Shown here: in pieces, positions 1 through 6,964 of the stretch
Numbering within the stretch: position 1 is the stretch's first letter
Layout of the letters: every line of letters starts with the position of its first letter
Assembly (NCBI GenBank): GCA_900542495.1
Contig: UQNW01000029.1
Span: 1 to 29,144 of the forward strand
Source: an uncultured Roseburia sp.
GTDB lineage: Bacteria; Bacillota; Clostridia; Lachnospirales; Lachnospiraceae
Direction of reading: 5' to 3'
Length of the DNA: 29,144 nt
The notes under the pieces: model-generated
Databases searched by the model: none
What the model saw: the letters and a program-made list of their open reading frames with translations, nothing else
What the model was told of the DNA's origin: nothing
Translations under genes and position numbers: made by a program

Positions 1-62
1 CGTAACAGACAAAATCTGTTACGCAATAAAAGTCTAACTTTTTGGGGTCACCTCAGACTTTT
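1..62. repeat. Nested inverted repeats at window edge
   Basis: Two perfect inverted repeats lie side by side. The first has a 9-bp stem, CGTAACAGA (1-9) and TCTGTTACG (15-23), around a 5-nt loop. The second pairs AAAAGTCT (28-35) with AGACTTTT (55-62) around 19 nt. Neither is followed by a T-run, so neither is a normal terminator on the plus strand. The repeats could be the end of a mobile element or an untranslated structure that continues left of the window; the truncation prevents a decision. Confidence 0.35.
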
Positions 63-111
63 GCAGGGTCAGGACGGCTATTTTTTAATGGTATAACTCA
101 AAATAGTAACT

Positions 112-150
112 AAAAACTCGCTGAAACACGATGCTTCAGCGAGTTTTTTT
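112..150 (+). terminator. Rho-independent terminator upstream of the FapA-like gene
   Basis: A 14-bp perfect stem, AAAAACTCGCTGAA (112-125) with TTCAGCGAGTTTTT (135-148), closes a 9-nt loop and runs straight into a T-tract. It presumably ends a transcript that starts left of the window. Confidence 0.85.
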
Positions 151-239
151 CTTAGAAATATTGTCAGCGCTGCGAAAAATACTTTGGCTAATATGCACAA
201 AAACCACGTCGAAAATATTCGAAAAAAGAGAAAACTTGC

Positions 240-268
240 TTGAAAAATAGGGCAAAAACGAGTATTAT
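240..268 (+). promoter_or_regulatory. Sigma-A-like promoter for the FapA-like gene
   Basis: TTGAAA (240-245) and TATTAT (263-268) are separated by 17 bp, each one mismatch from consensus. The start codon lies 43 bp downstream of the -10 box, with a purine-rich ribosome site (AAGGGAG) at about 297-303. Confidence 0.6.
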
Positions 269-311
269 ATAGTATATATACGATTTTTGTAGGAAGAAGG
301 GAGTTGGAAGA

Positions 312-1700
312 ATGGCATTACCAAGTATTTCTACACCAAAAGTGAAGACCGTGAATAAAGACTTAGAGGCATGGATCAGACTCCCTGCACTGGAAGAAGG
401 AGAACACTATACGATCGAGTATCTGCACGATGTATTACGGGTGAACCAGATTACTTATGGAATCGATGAAGCGCAGCTTCAGAAGATTCTCGATGAAGAA
501 ATCTATGAACAGGACGTACTGGTGGCAAGAGGCATACCGGCAGTAGAGGGACAGGATGGATTCTATGAGTATAAGGTGAATATGAACCTTGAGAAAAAGC
601 CGAAGATACTGCCGGACGGATCCGTAGATTACTGGTCCATGTACAGTGTGCAGTCAGTTCAGAAGGATCAGGTCATTGCGATATATCATCCGGCTGTAAA
701 GGGAACAGATGGAACCGGAGTTTCCGGAAAACCGATTGCCGCAAGGGTAGCCAGAGAGCAGGGCGCACTTCGGGGAACCGGTTTTGGACGAAGTGAGGAT
801 TGCCTTACCTATTTTTCCCTGATGGATGGGAAGATTGATATTGAGAATGATAAGATCAGAATCCAGCCAATCTATGAGGTGAGCGGAGATGCGAATCTTA
901 CTACCGGAAACATAGATTTTACAGGGGATATTGTGATCCACGGCAGTGTGGAATCCGGAGTTACGATCAAGGCAACCGGAAGTATCACGATTGATGGAAA
1001 CGTGGAAGCCTGTAATCTGGAAGCCGGTAAGGATATCATTTTAAGAAGTGGAATGGTTGGAGGGAACAAGGCACATGTCAGAACCAAAGGAAATCTGTAT
1101 GCAAAGTTTATTGAGTATACAGTCATCCAGGTAGAGGGAGATATGGAGGCTGACGTATTGCTCGACTGCACAGTTGCGTGCAGAGGATTTATTCTGATTC
1201 AGGGCAGAACAGCGAAGATCATCGGTGGAGATATCAGCGCAGTCAAGGGAATCAGGGCTACCACGATCGGAAATGAAGCGGAGATGCGGACAGCTGTGAC
1301 CGTTGGAGTAAGTGCGGACTGTATTTCAAGACTGAATCTGCTGAAGAAGAAGATGGATATTACCAAAATGGAACTTGATAAGATCGAACAGGGACTTGCC
1401 AAGTTCGAAGAGATGGAGAAGGAGCGCGGAGTAAGCTATAAGGAAGATCCAAGAAGAGTGGCACTTTTGCGTACCAGAATCCAGGGCACAGCGACACTCG
1501 CAGGAGATGAGGGCGAAGTGAAGAGGCTTGAGCGCATGATCTCCGATGGAGCGAATGCAACGGTCTGTGTGACAAGAGATGTATTTCCGGGAGTATCCAT
1601 AGCGATCAGGGATCAGGTTATAAATGTGAAGAACAATGCAAAATGCGTAGAGTTCTATCATCTGAATGGAAAAATATGTACAAGAACAGCTGAGGATTAA
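312..1700 (+). CDS. FapA/DUF342 family protein
   Basis: This 462-residue protein matches the FapA (DUF342) family by its overall plan. An N-terminal region of about 190 residues leads into glycine- and valine-rich short repeats that look like a beta-helix (about residues 195-345: motifs such as GDIVIHGSV, GSITIDGNV, GNLYAKFIE). A charged coiled coil follows (about 345-420, with LLKKKMDITKMELDKIEQGL), then a short C-terminal beta segment. Family members are described as flagellar assembly or polar-localisation proteins, but many occur in bacteria as free-standing DUF342 proteins of unknown role. No flagellar gene is adjacent: the gene has its own promoter and is closed by a strong terminator at 1736-1790. 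No signal peptide or membrane segment is visible, so it should be cytoplasmic. The family is clear; the function is not. Confidence 0.85.
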   Translation: MALPSISTPKVKTVNKDLEAWIRLPALEEGEHYTIEYLHDVLRVNQITYGIDEAQLQKILDEEIYEQDVLVARGIPAVEGQDGFYEYKVNMNLEKKPKILPDGSVDYWSMYSVQSVQKDQVIAIYHPAVKGTDGTGVSGKPIAARVAREQGALRGTGFGRSEDCLTYFSLMDGKIDIENDKIRIQPIYEVSGDANLTTGNIDFTGDIVIHGSVESGVTIKATGSITIDGNVEACNLEAGKDIILRSGMVGGNKAHVRTKGNLYAKFIEYTVIQVEGDMEADVLLDCTVACRGFILIQGRTAKIIGGDISAVKGIRATTIGNEAEMRTAVTVGVSADCISRLNLLKKKMDITKMELDKIEQGLAKFEEMEKERGVSYKEDPRRVALLRTRIQGTATLAGDEGEVKRLERMISDGANATVCVTRDVFPGVSIAIRDQVINVKNNAKCVEFYHLNGKICTRTAED

Positions 1701-1735
1701 CGAACCATAACAGGAAGAAAATCCTAAAAAGTAAG

Positions 1736-1790
1736 ATAGCATTTCAGGAGAAACGGGTTAAAACCGTAAATTTCCTGAAATGCTATTTTT
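1736..1790 (+). terminator. Rho-independent terminator after the FapA-like gene
   Basis: A 14-bp perfect stem, ATAGCATTTCAGGA (1736-1749) with TCCTGAAATGCTAT (1773-1786), encloses a small inner ACGG/CCGT hairpin and is followed by a T-run. Confidence 0.9.
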
Positions 1791-1849
1791 ATATTTTATA
1801 TTATTGACGAAAAACTACTTTATTTTCATGGAAATTTTATAATTTGACA

Positions 1850-1878
1850 TTGAAAGTAAAATCTTCCTATATTATAAT
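1850..1878 (+). promoter_or_regulatory. Sigma-A-like promoter for the small ORF/TPR gene pair
   Basis: TTGAAA (1850-1855), a 17-bp spacer and a perfect TATAAT (1873-1878). An overlapping alternative is TTGACA (1844-1849) with TATATT (1868-1873), spacer 18. Both would produce a transcript covering the 48-residue ORF and the TPR gene. Confidence 0.65.
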
Positions 1879-1980
1879 CAATCAATGAGAAAGAAATGAT
1901 CAGCCAGTCTGCAGTTAAGCATGCACTGGCGGATCAGGAGAGAAATGATCAGTCAGTACAGGAAAGGTACGGGAATTAAT

Positions 1981-2127
1981 ATGATAAATTTTGAAGAAGA
2001 ATTGAAAAACTTTAAACCAAGTCTTGAGGTGGAAGAGGCAGAGCAGGCAATCTATAATCATGAGCTGACAGACATGACGGATGTTATGCAGGAAATGCTG
2101 CAGGAATTAAAGCAGCAGAACAGATAA
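1981..2127 (+). CDS. Small acidic protein of unknown function, 48 aa
   Basis: The peptide starts MINFEEELKNFKP and is strongly acidic and helical, ending in a glutamine-rich tail. The ATG at 1981 is chosen because GGGA (1971-1974) sits just upstream and the sequence from here looks like a conserved domain. In-frame ATGs at 1921 and 1945 would add a poor-looking basic stretch, although AGGAG at 1936-1940 stands close before the one at 1945. It lies 46 bp ahead of the zinc-ribbon/TPR gene and shares its promoter, so the two may act together. I do not recognise the family. It has no membrane segment and no cysteines. Confidence 0.6.
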   Translation: MINFEEELKNFKPSLEVEEAEQAIYNHELTDMTDVMQEMLQELKQQNR

Positions 2128-2173
2128 CAGGCAGATCACATGCACAGTGGCATGACAGATAGAGAGGTTTTTC

Positions 2174-3556
2174 ATGAGATGTTATAATTGCGGTGCAGAA
2201 CTTGGCAAGGGAGATAACTGCCAGAACTGCGGAACGAATGTAAAAGTATACAAAAAGATTTTGATGGCATCCAATGCCTATTATAATGATGCATTGGAGA
2301 AAGCCAGTGTCAGGGATTTGTCAGGGGCAATTGAGAGCCTGAAGATCAGTCTGCGTTTTTATAAATTAAACATTGATGCAAGAAACTTATTAGGACTTGT
2401 CTATTATGAGATGGGAGAGGTCGTGACTGCCCTCACGGAGTGGGTGATCAGCAAGAACTATCAGCCAAAGGAAAATCTCGCAAGCCGGTATTTAGATGAA
2501 GTGCAGAAGAACCAGGCAAGACTGGATTCTGTCAACCAGACAATCAAGAAATACAATCAGGCATTGCTTTACTGCAAGCAGAACAGCCGTGATCTTGCAA
2601 TCATCCAGCTGAAAAAAGTATTGTCGCTGAATCCAAAGTTAGTGAGCGGACATCAGCTTCTGGCGCTTTTATATATTCAGGAGGGACGTTACGATCTTGC
2701 AAAGAAGTCGTTGCGGAATGCCGGTAAAATCGATGCCAATAATACTTTGACACTGCGGTATCTGAAAGAAGCCAACACAGCTTTAAGAGAGCAGAATCCG
2801 AGCAGGAAGCAGAAGAATGATGAACTCATTTCTTATCAGAGTGGCAATGAGACGATCATCCAGCCCAAATATCTGAAAGATAATTCGGCAGTTGGTACGA
2901 TCATTAACATGGTGATCGGAATCGCAATTGGAATTGCAATCACCAGTTTCCTTGTGGTTCCCGGTGTGCGGAGAACCGTCATTAACAATACGAAAGCGGA
3001 AGTGCTGGATGCAAATAATACGATTTCTTCCAAAAATCAGACGATCACAAGCCTGCAGAGTCAGGTGGATGAACTTGCCAGCCAGATCACGGATGCGAAG
3101 AACAGCGAGGAGGAATCTGCCAACAAGCTGGAAAGCTATGACAAGCTTCTGACTGCATATGAGGCATACACCACAGGGGACATTGAGAAAGCAGGGGAGG
3201 CGCTTGGCAGTGTCAATGTGGAGGATCTGAGTGTGGACGCAAAGAGTATTTATGATACCATCAATGCGCAGGTGAATTCCGAATATATGGCTGCATTATA
3301 TAAAGAAGGTTATGATGCATATTCCGGCAAAAAGTATGATGATGCCGTCAGTGCTCTTTCCAAAGTCGTTGAGATGGATGAGAATTATGAGAATGGAAAT
3401 GCATTGTACTATCTTGCACAGGCATACCGCAAGAATGAGGATACGGAAAATGCCAAAATCTATTATCAGAAAGTGGTAGAATTGTATCCGAATACAGAGC
3501 GTGCTGCAAACGCACAGAACTATCTGGATCAGAGTGAGACAGACACCGCCCATTAA
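2174..3556 (+). CDS. Zinc-ribbon, TPR-repeat, single-pass membrane protein
   Basis: The 460-residue product opens with a four-cysteine zinc ribbon (C3, C6, C16, C19). Tetratricopeptide-like helices follow (about residues 30-205, for example ALEKASVRDLSGAIESLKIS and LLALLYIQEGRYDLAKKSL). A single hydrophobic helix (about 240-262) is followed by a coiled coil (about 270-330), then a second TPR block (about 330-455, with AYRKNEDTENAKIYYQKVVE). The start is supported by GAGAGG (2162-2167) 6 bases upstream. The layout suggests a membrane-anchored scaffold with protein-binding repeats on both sides of the helix; which side faces the cytoplasm cannot be settled from charge alone, although the zinc ribbon argues for a cytoplasmic N-terminus. 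No enzymatic domain is present. A strong terminator follows. Confidence 0.8.
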   Translation: MRCYNCGAELGKGDNCQNCGTNVKVYKKILMASNAYYNDALEKASVRDLSGAIESLKISLRFYKLNIDARNLLGLVYYEMGEVVTALTEWVISKNYQPKENLASRYLDEVQKNQARLDSVNQTIKKYNQALLYCKQNSRDLAIIQLKKVLSLNPKLVSGHQLLALLYIQEGRYDLAKKSLRNAGKIDANNTLTLRYLKEANTALREQNPSRKQKNDELISYQSGNETIIQPKYLKDNSAVGTIINMVIGIAIGIAITSFLVVPGVRRTVINNTKAEVLDANNTISSKNQTITSLQSQVDELASQITDAKNSEEESANKLESYDKLLTAYEAYTTGDIEKAGEALGSVNVEDLSVDAKSIYDTINAQVNSEYMAALYKEGYDAYSGKKYDDAVSALSKVVEMDENYENGNALYYLAQAYRKNEDTENAKIYYQKVVELYPNTERAANAQNYLDQSETDTAH

Positions 3557-3585
3557 TAAAAAGACAAACTGATATTAAAAAGTAC

Positions 3586-3632
3586 GAAGGAGATCAAACC
3601 GGAAATTCCGGGGGAGACTCCTTCTTTTTTTA
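3586..3632 (+). terminator. Rho-independent terminator after the TPR gene
   Basis: Outer stem GAAGGAG (3586-3592) with CTCCTTC (3618-3624), inner stem CCGGAA (3599-3604) with TTCCGG (3606-3611), then a run of Ts. It separates the TPR gene from the sporulation operon. Confidence 0.85.
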
Positions 3633-3712
3633 TTCATGACAATAAAATGTCTGCGGAGCGAGCATTCTATTGTTGAAAATCATAAGCAGAATGGAAAGAG
3701 AGGAACAAGAGC

Positions 3713-4021
3713 ATGAAGAGCCAGTATATTATGGAAAAAGGATGTTTAGTTGTCTATGTGCCGCGTGAGTTAGACCATCATCAGGCAGACAGCATCCGCA
3801 CGGAGACAGATCTTCTGATCGACACCTACCATGTCAGACATCTCGTGTTTGATTTTACGGAGACAGAGTTTATGGACAGTTCAGGGATCGGGGTGATCAT
3901 CGGGCGGTGTAAAAACCTCGGCTATTCCGGCGGGGATGTCAGTGCGTGTCATCTGAACGAGCGTGTGGACAAGATATTTACCGTATCCGGACTGAAAAAA
4001 ATCATTCGGGTAAAAGAATAA
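3713..4021 (+). CDS. spoIIAA: Anti-sigma F factor antagonist SpoIIAA
   Basis: This 102-residue STAS-domain protein is the anti-anti-sigma factor of the forespore switch. When unphosphorylated it binds SpoIIAB and frees sigma-F; SpoIIAB phosphorylates it on a serine. The hallmark DSSGIGVIIGR loop is present, and the second serine of the pair (S57) corresponds to B. subtilis Ser58. Length and gene order (spoIIAA-spoIIAB-sigF) match the family exactly. The start has GAGAGG at 3698-3703, nine bases upstream. No canonical sigma-H promoter was found. A GCAGAAT (3686-3692) resembles a sigma-H -10 box, and TGTTGAA (3672-3678) differs by one base from the Spo0A box core, so control by Spo0A is plausible but not shown. 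Confidence 0.96.
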   Translation: MKSQYIMEKGCLVVYVPRELDHHQADSIRTETDLLIDTYHVRHLVFDFTETEFMDSSGIGVIIGRCKNLGYSGGDVSACHLNERVDKIFTVSGLKKIIRVKE

Positions 4022-4044
4022 AAAATAATGTGGAGGAAGTGAAA

Positions 4045-4479
4045 ATGAGCAGTCAGAATGAGATGAAACTGATATTTGATGCCAGGTCGGTGAATGAAAG
4101 TTTTGCAAGAGTGGCGGTTGCGGCGTTTATTGCAGAATTAAATCCTACACTTGATGAGATTGCAGACATTAAGACAGCAGTGTCAGAGGCAGTGACGAAT
4201 GCAATCATTCATGGTTACCATGAGCCGGAACAGAAAGTGGAACTTCTGTGCCAGATCCGGGGGGACGAGGTGTCCATCACTGTTTCGGATACCGGCGCAG
4301 GAATTGCGGATGTGTCAAAAGCGATGGAGCCTTTTTATACGACAAAACCGGAACTTGAGCGCTCCGGAATGGGTTTCTCTTTTATGGAAGCATTTATGGA
4401 CAGGCTTGAGGTCGTGTCCGAGCCGGGAAAAGGGACGAGCGTACATATGGTAAGAAAACTGGGAAATCAGGAAGGTTAG
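4045..4479 (+). CDS. spoIIAB: Anti-sigma F factor / serine kinase SpoIIAB
   Basis: The 144-residue product is a GHKL-fold ATPase that holds sigma-F inactive and phosphorylates SpoIIAA. Visible motifs are the N-box EAVTNAIIHGY (E48, N52), the G1 box DTGAGI and the G2 region RSGMGFSFME. The ATG at 4045 is preferred over the upstream in-frame ATG at 3946, which lies inside spoIIAA. GGAGG (4032-4036) is 8 bases before 4045, and the protein from there matches the family's usual length. It sits 23 bases after spoIIAA and 3 bases before sigF, in one operon. The protein acts in the cytoplasm of the pre-divisional cell and forespore. Confidence 0.96.
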   Translation: MSSQNEMKLIFDARSVNESFARVAVAAFIAELNPTLDEIADIKTAVSEAVTNAIIHGYHEPEQKVELLCQIRGDEVSITVSDTGAGIADVSKAMEPFYTTKPELERSGMGFSFMEAFMDRLEVVSEPGKGTSVHMVRKLGNQEG

Positions 4480-4482
4480 CCT

Positions 4483-5217
4483 ATGGTGCGGCAGGCGGAA
4501 CTGATCAGACAGGCACAGGATGGGGATAAAAAAGCCAGGGACAAAGTCGTTTCAGATAACCTTGGATTGGTGCACGCAATTGTCCGCAGATTTGAAAAAA
4601 GAGGGCATGACAGGGAGGAACTGTTTCAGATCGGATGTATTGGTCTGATCAAAGCAATCGATCATTTTGATCTGTCGTTAAATCTTGCATTTTCCACTTA
4701 TGCAGTGCCTATGATCACAGGGGAGATACGGCGTTTCCTGCGTGACGATGGCATGGTGAAAGTGAGCCGGAGTTTAAAAGAAAATGGATACAAAATCAGT
4801 AGGGCAAAAGAAGTTCTCACAACAGAGCTGGGGAGAGAGCCGAGTCTTTTGGAGCTGTCTGCCATGACGGAACTTGGCACAGAGGAGATCGTGATGGCAT
4901 TGGACGCTAACCGTGGGGTGGAGTCCATTTACCAGCCGGTCTGCGGCTCAGACGGAGACGAGCTTTTACTCATTGACCAGATTGGAGATCAGAGCGATGT
5001 CTATGAGGAGCCGGAGAAGGAGGCTGTTTTAAACAAAATGGTGATCAGACAGCTGATGGATACACTTGATGAGACAGAACAGCAGATCATCCGGCTGCGG
5101 TATTTTGAAAATAAGACGCAGTGCGAGGTGGCAGGAATACTTGCAGTGACACAGGTGCAGATCAGCCGGAATGAGCGGAAAATCCTTGCAAAACTTCGGG
5201 CAAAACTGGAGTCATAA
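4483..5217 (+). CDS. sigF: RNA polymerase sigma-F factor (forespore)
   Basis: This 244-residue sigma-70 family factor directs the first forespore-specific transcription after asymmetric septation. Region 2 is clear (ELFQIGCIGLIKAIDHFD, then FSTYAVPMITGEIRRFLRDD), region 3 follows (SRSLKENGYKISRAKE), and region 4 ends the protein with a helix-turn-helix (NKTQCEVAGILAVTQVQISRNERKIL). The start overlaps the end of spoIIAB within 3 bases, with AGGAAGG just upstream inside that gene, so translation is probably coupled. Operon position and sequence separate it from sigma-E, G and B. No terminator is obvious in the 110 bases that follow, so read-through into the HAD gene is possible. Confidence 0.95.
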   Translation: MVRQAELIRQAQDGDKKARDKVVSDNLGLVHAIVRRFEKRGHDREELFQIGCIGLIKAIDHFDLSLNLAFSTYAVPMITGEIRRFLRDDGMVKVSRSLKENGYKISRAKEVLTTELGREPSLLELSAMTELGTEEIVMALDANRGVESIYQPVCGSDGDELLLIDQIGDQSDVYEEPEKEAVLNKMVIRQLMDTLDETEQQIIRLRYFENKTQCEVAGILAVTQVQISRNERKILAKLRAKLES

Positions 5218-5284
5218 CGCCATTTGCAGATAGAAAATCTTGAAGAGCGAAACCATCAATGATATAGTGAAAGGAACGGTACAT

Positions 5285-5326
5285 ATGACAGAGTTGACCG
5301 AACTTACAAAGCAGGAGGAAAAATAA
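5285..5326 (+). CDS. Possible 13-codon leader ORF before the HAD gene
   Basis: An ATG at 5285 with AAAGGAACGG (5270-5279) upstream opens a 13-codon frame reading MTELTELTKQEEK and ending in TAA one base before the GTG start of the HAD gene. The AGGAGG of the HAD gene lies inside it, so translating it would pass over that site. It may be a coupling leader, a decayed gene or chance. Confidence 0.22.
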   Translation: MTELTELTKQEEK

Positions 5327-5327
5327 C

Positions 5328-6134
5328 GTGAAGGCTTACGATAATTATATTTTTGATTTATATGGAACGCTGGTTGATATCCATACCGAGGAGAATGATC
5401 CTCTGGTATGGAAAAAGCTGGCGCTTTTTTATGGCTATTATGACGCCGATTATTCATCGGAAGAATTAAAAGAAAGATATGCTGCAATCATTGCAGGTGA
5501 GGAGTCTAAGATGAAATCTGAGAAAAAAGATGATGCTCATGAGGCACATCCGGAAGTTCAGATCGAGGAGGTCTTTCAGAAGCTTTTTGAGGAAAAAGGT
5601 GTGGAGGCAGATCTTACACTTGCCGTTCATGCAGGTCAGTTCTTCCGCATCCTGTCTACGGATTATATAAAACTCTATGACGGAGTGAAAGATTTGTTAG
5701 AAGCATTAAAAAAGAAGGGCAAAAAGATTTATCTGCTTTCAAACGCACAGCGCATATTTACAGAGTATGAGATGCACACACTTGGAATCGCAAAGTACTT
5801 TGACGATATTTTTATCTCTTCAACCTGCGGGGTGAAAAAACCGGACAGCAGATTTTTCCAACTGTTGATTGATAAATATAATCTTGATATAACAAAAAGC
5901 ATTATGATCGGCAATGACGCAGTGAGCGATATTGCCGGAGCGAAAAGTGTTGGACTTGACACTTTTTATATTCATTCGAATATTTCTCCAAAGCTGCCGG
6001 AAGAGACCGTTGCATTACCGGATGGCACCGAAAAAAAACGGAAGATCATGCCGGATGCAGACTTTGTGTTAGAAGGAATGGACATGGAGAGAGTCAGGGA
6101 GATGCTGCTATATTTTTATGACTTAGAGTATTGA
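5328..6134 (+). CDS. HAD-superfamily hydrolase (DxYGT type)
   Basis: The 268-residue product carries all four haloacid dehalogenase motifs. Motif I is FDLYGTLVD (nucleophile D10), motif II is LLSNAQ, motif III the lysine in CGVKKPDSRFF, and motif IV GNDAVSDIAGA. An alpha-helical cap of about 100 residues sits between motifs I and II (subfamily IA). The usual second aspartate of DxD is tyrosine here, as in 2-haloacid dehalogenases and some poorly characterised relatives, so phosphatase activity should not be assumed. A GTG start is used, with a perfect AGGAGG (5313-5318) 9 bases upstream. The gene follows sigF in the same direction but has no known sporulation role. Its last 19 bases overlap the end of the convergent deoR gene. 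Substrate unknown. Confidence 0.85.
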   Translation: MKAYDNYIFDLYGTLVDIHTEENDPLVWKKLALFYGYYDADYSSEELKERYAAIIAGEESKMKSEKKDDAHEAHPEVQIEEVFQKLFEEKGVEADLTLAVHAGQFFRILSTDYIKLYDGVKDLLEALKKKGKKIYLLSNAQRIFTEYEMHTLGIAKYFDDIFISSTCGVKKPDSRFFQLLIDKYNLDITKSIMIGNDAVSDIAGAKSVGLDTFYIHSNISPKLPEETVALPDGTEKKRKIMPDADFVLEGMDMERVREMLLYFYDLEY

Positions 6135-6868
6135 ATTAAGATGCCCTTGGAAATCAGGTCTGCATTTGTTTCTTCGGAGATATGGGAATCTGTAATTACC
6201 ATTTTGACTTTGTCTTTTAGATTAAGTGGAACAACTCCAATCTTTTTGAACTTTTCACTTTCGGTAAGAACAATGACCTGTGAAGATTGTAGCGCCATAT
6301 CACGAACAGCCTGTGCACGCATTTGATCTCTGTTTGTAAAGCCAATCTGACTGGAATATCCGTCTGTTCCAATAAAAAAATTCTCCACAAAGAAATTTTC
6401 TGCCCCTTGTCTTACCATGGGACCGACCATAACCTGTGAATCCTGCTGATAGATTCCGCCTAAAAGAAAAATCTGAAAATTACTTTTGCCGCGAATATAT
6501 GAGGCGATAAATGCACTGTTTGTAATGATGGTCAGATCTTTTTTGGTTCTTGACAATTCATCCGCTAACAGGGCACAACAACTGCCACTTTCGATCATAA
6601 TGGTGTCCCCATCTTTTACAAGCTCTGCCGCGGCCTTGGCGATCTGTCTTTTTTCCTCGTAATGATAGGCGATTCTGCCGTTGATATCATCGGTACTTCG
6701 AAGGAGTGCAAAACCATGCTCTCGTTTAATAATTCCCTGAGATTCTAAAGCGTCAAGATCTTTTCGGATGGTAACCTGTGATACACCTAAAGTTTCTGAA
6801 AGAAAGGTTACTTCAACCTTATTCTGTTCACTTAACAATTCTAAAATTTTATTTTTTCGTTCCTTCAT
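6116..6868 (-). CDS. DeoR-family transcriptional repressor of the glycyl-radical cluster
   Basis: The 250-residue product has the DeoR layout. A winged helix-turn-helix at the N-terminus (VTFLSETLGVSQVTIRKDLD, residues about 19-38) is followed by a ribose-phosphate-isomerase-like sensor domain with MIESGSCCALLADEL, LTIITNS and LLGGIY. Regulators of this family usually release DNA when a phosphorylated sugar intermediate binds. Its position immediately downstream of the activase gene, together with repeated DeoR-like sites around the cluster promoters, makes it the probable cluster repressor. A phosphorylated anhydrosugar or deoxysugar would be the logical ligand, but that is inference. It has its own promoter in the 96-bp gap after the activase gene, with an operator-like site beside it, so it may autoregulate. 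Confidence 0.88.
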   Translation of the reverse strand: MKERKNKILELLSEQNKVEVTFLSETLGVSQVTIRKDLDALESQGIIKREHGFALLRSTDDINGRIAYHYEEKRQIAKAAAELVKDGDTIMIESGSCCALLADELSRTKKDLTIITNSAFIASYIRGKSNFQIFLLGGIYQQDSQVMVGPMVRQGAENFFVENFFIGTDGYSSQIGFTNRDQMRAQAVRDMALQSSQVIVLTESEKFKKIGVVPLNLKDKVKMVITDSHISEETNADLISKGILIQYSKS

Positions 6869-6906
6869 GGTTGTGATACCTTGCCTTTATGTCTATTTTA
6901 TTTCAT

Positions 6907-6935
6907 ATCATAGCATTTCTGATTTCTTTTATCAA
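6907..6935 (-). promoter_or_regulatory. Promoter of deoR, extended -10
   Basis: On the minus strand, TTGATA (6935-6930), a 17-bp spacer and TATGAT (6912-6907), preceded by the extended -10 element TGC. The 10-mer ATGCTATGAT recurs in the activase promoter. Confidence 0.55.
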
Positions 6936-6946
6936 TCATAGAATTT

Positions 6947-6956
6947 CAAATGAAAG
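6947..6956. promoter_or_regulatory. DeoR-like operator half-site upstream of deoR
   Basis: CAAATGAAAG on the plus strand matches the C-R-A-A-Y-G-A-A-A motif found three times around the glycyl-radical enzyme promoter. It lies immediately upstream of the deoR -35 box, which suggests autoregulation. Confidence 0.4.
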
Positions 6957-6964
6957 TACTTGTT

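Noticed and set aside
3946..4044. Longer SpoIIAB start at 3946
   Set aside because: It lies inside spoIIAA and would add residues foreign to the family; 4045 has GGAGG at the right distance.
5328..6134. HAD hydrolase as part of the anhydrosugar pathway (compare ybiV beside ybiW in E. coli)
   Set aside because: It is on the opposite strand to deoR, convergent with it, follows sigF, and has the DxYGT motif rather than the DxDGT of sugar phosphatases such as YbiV.
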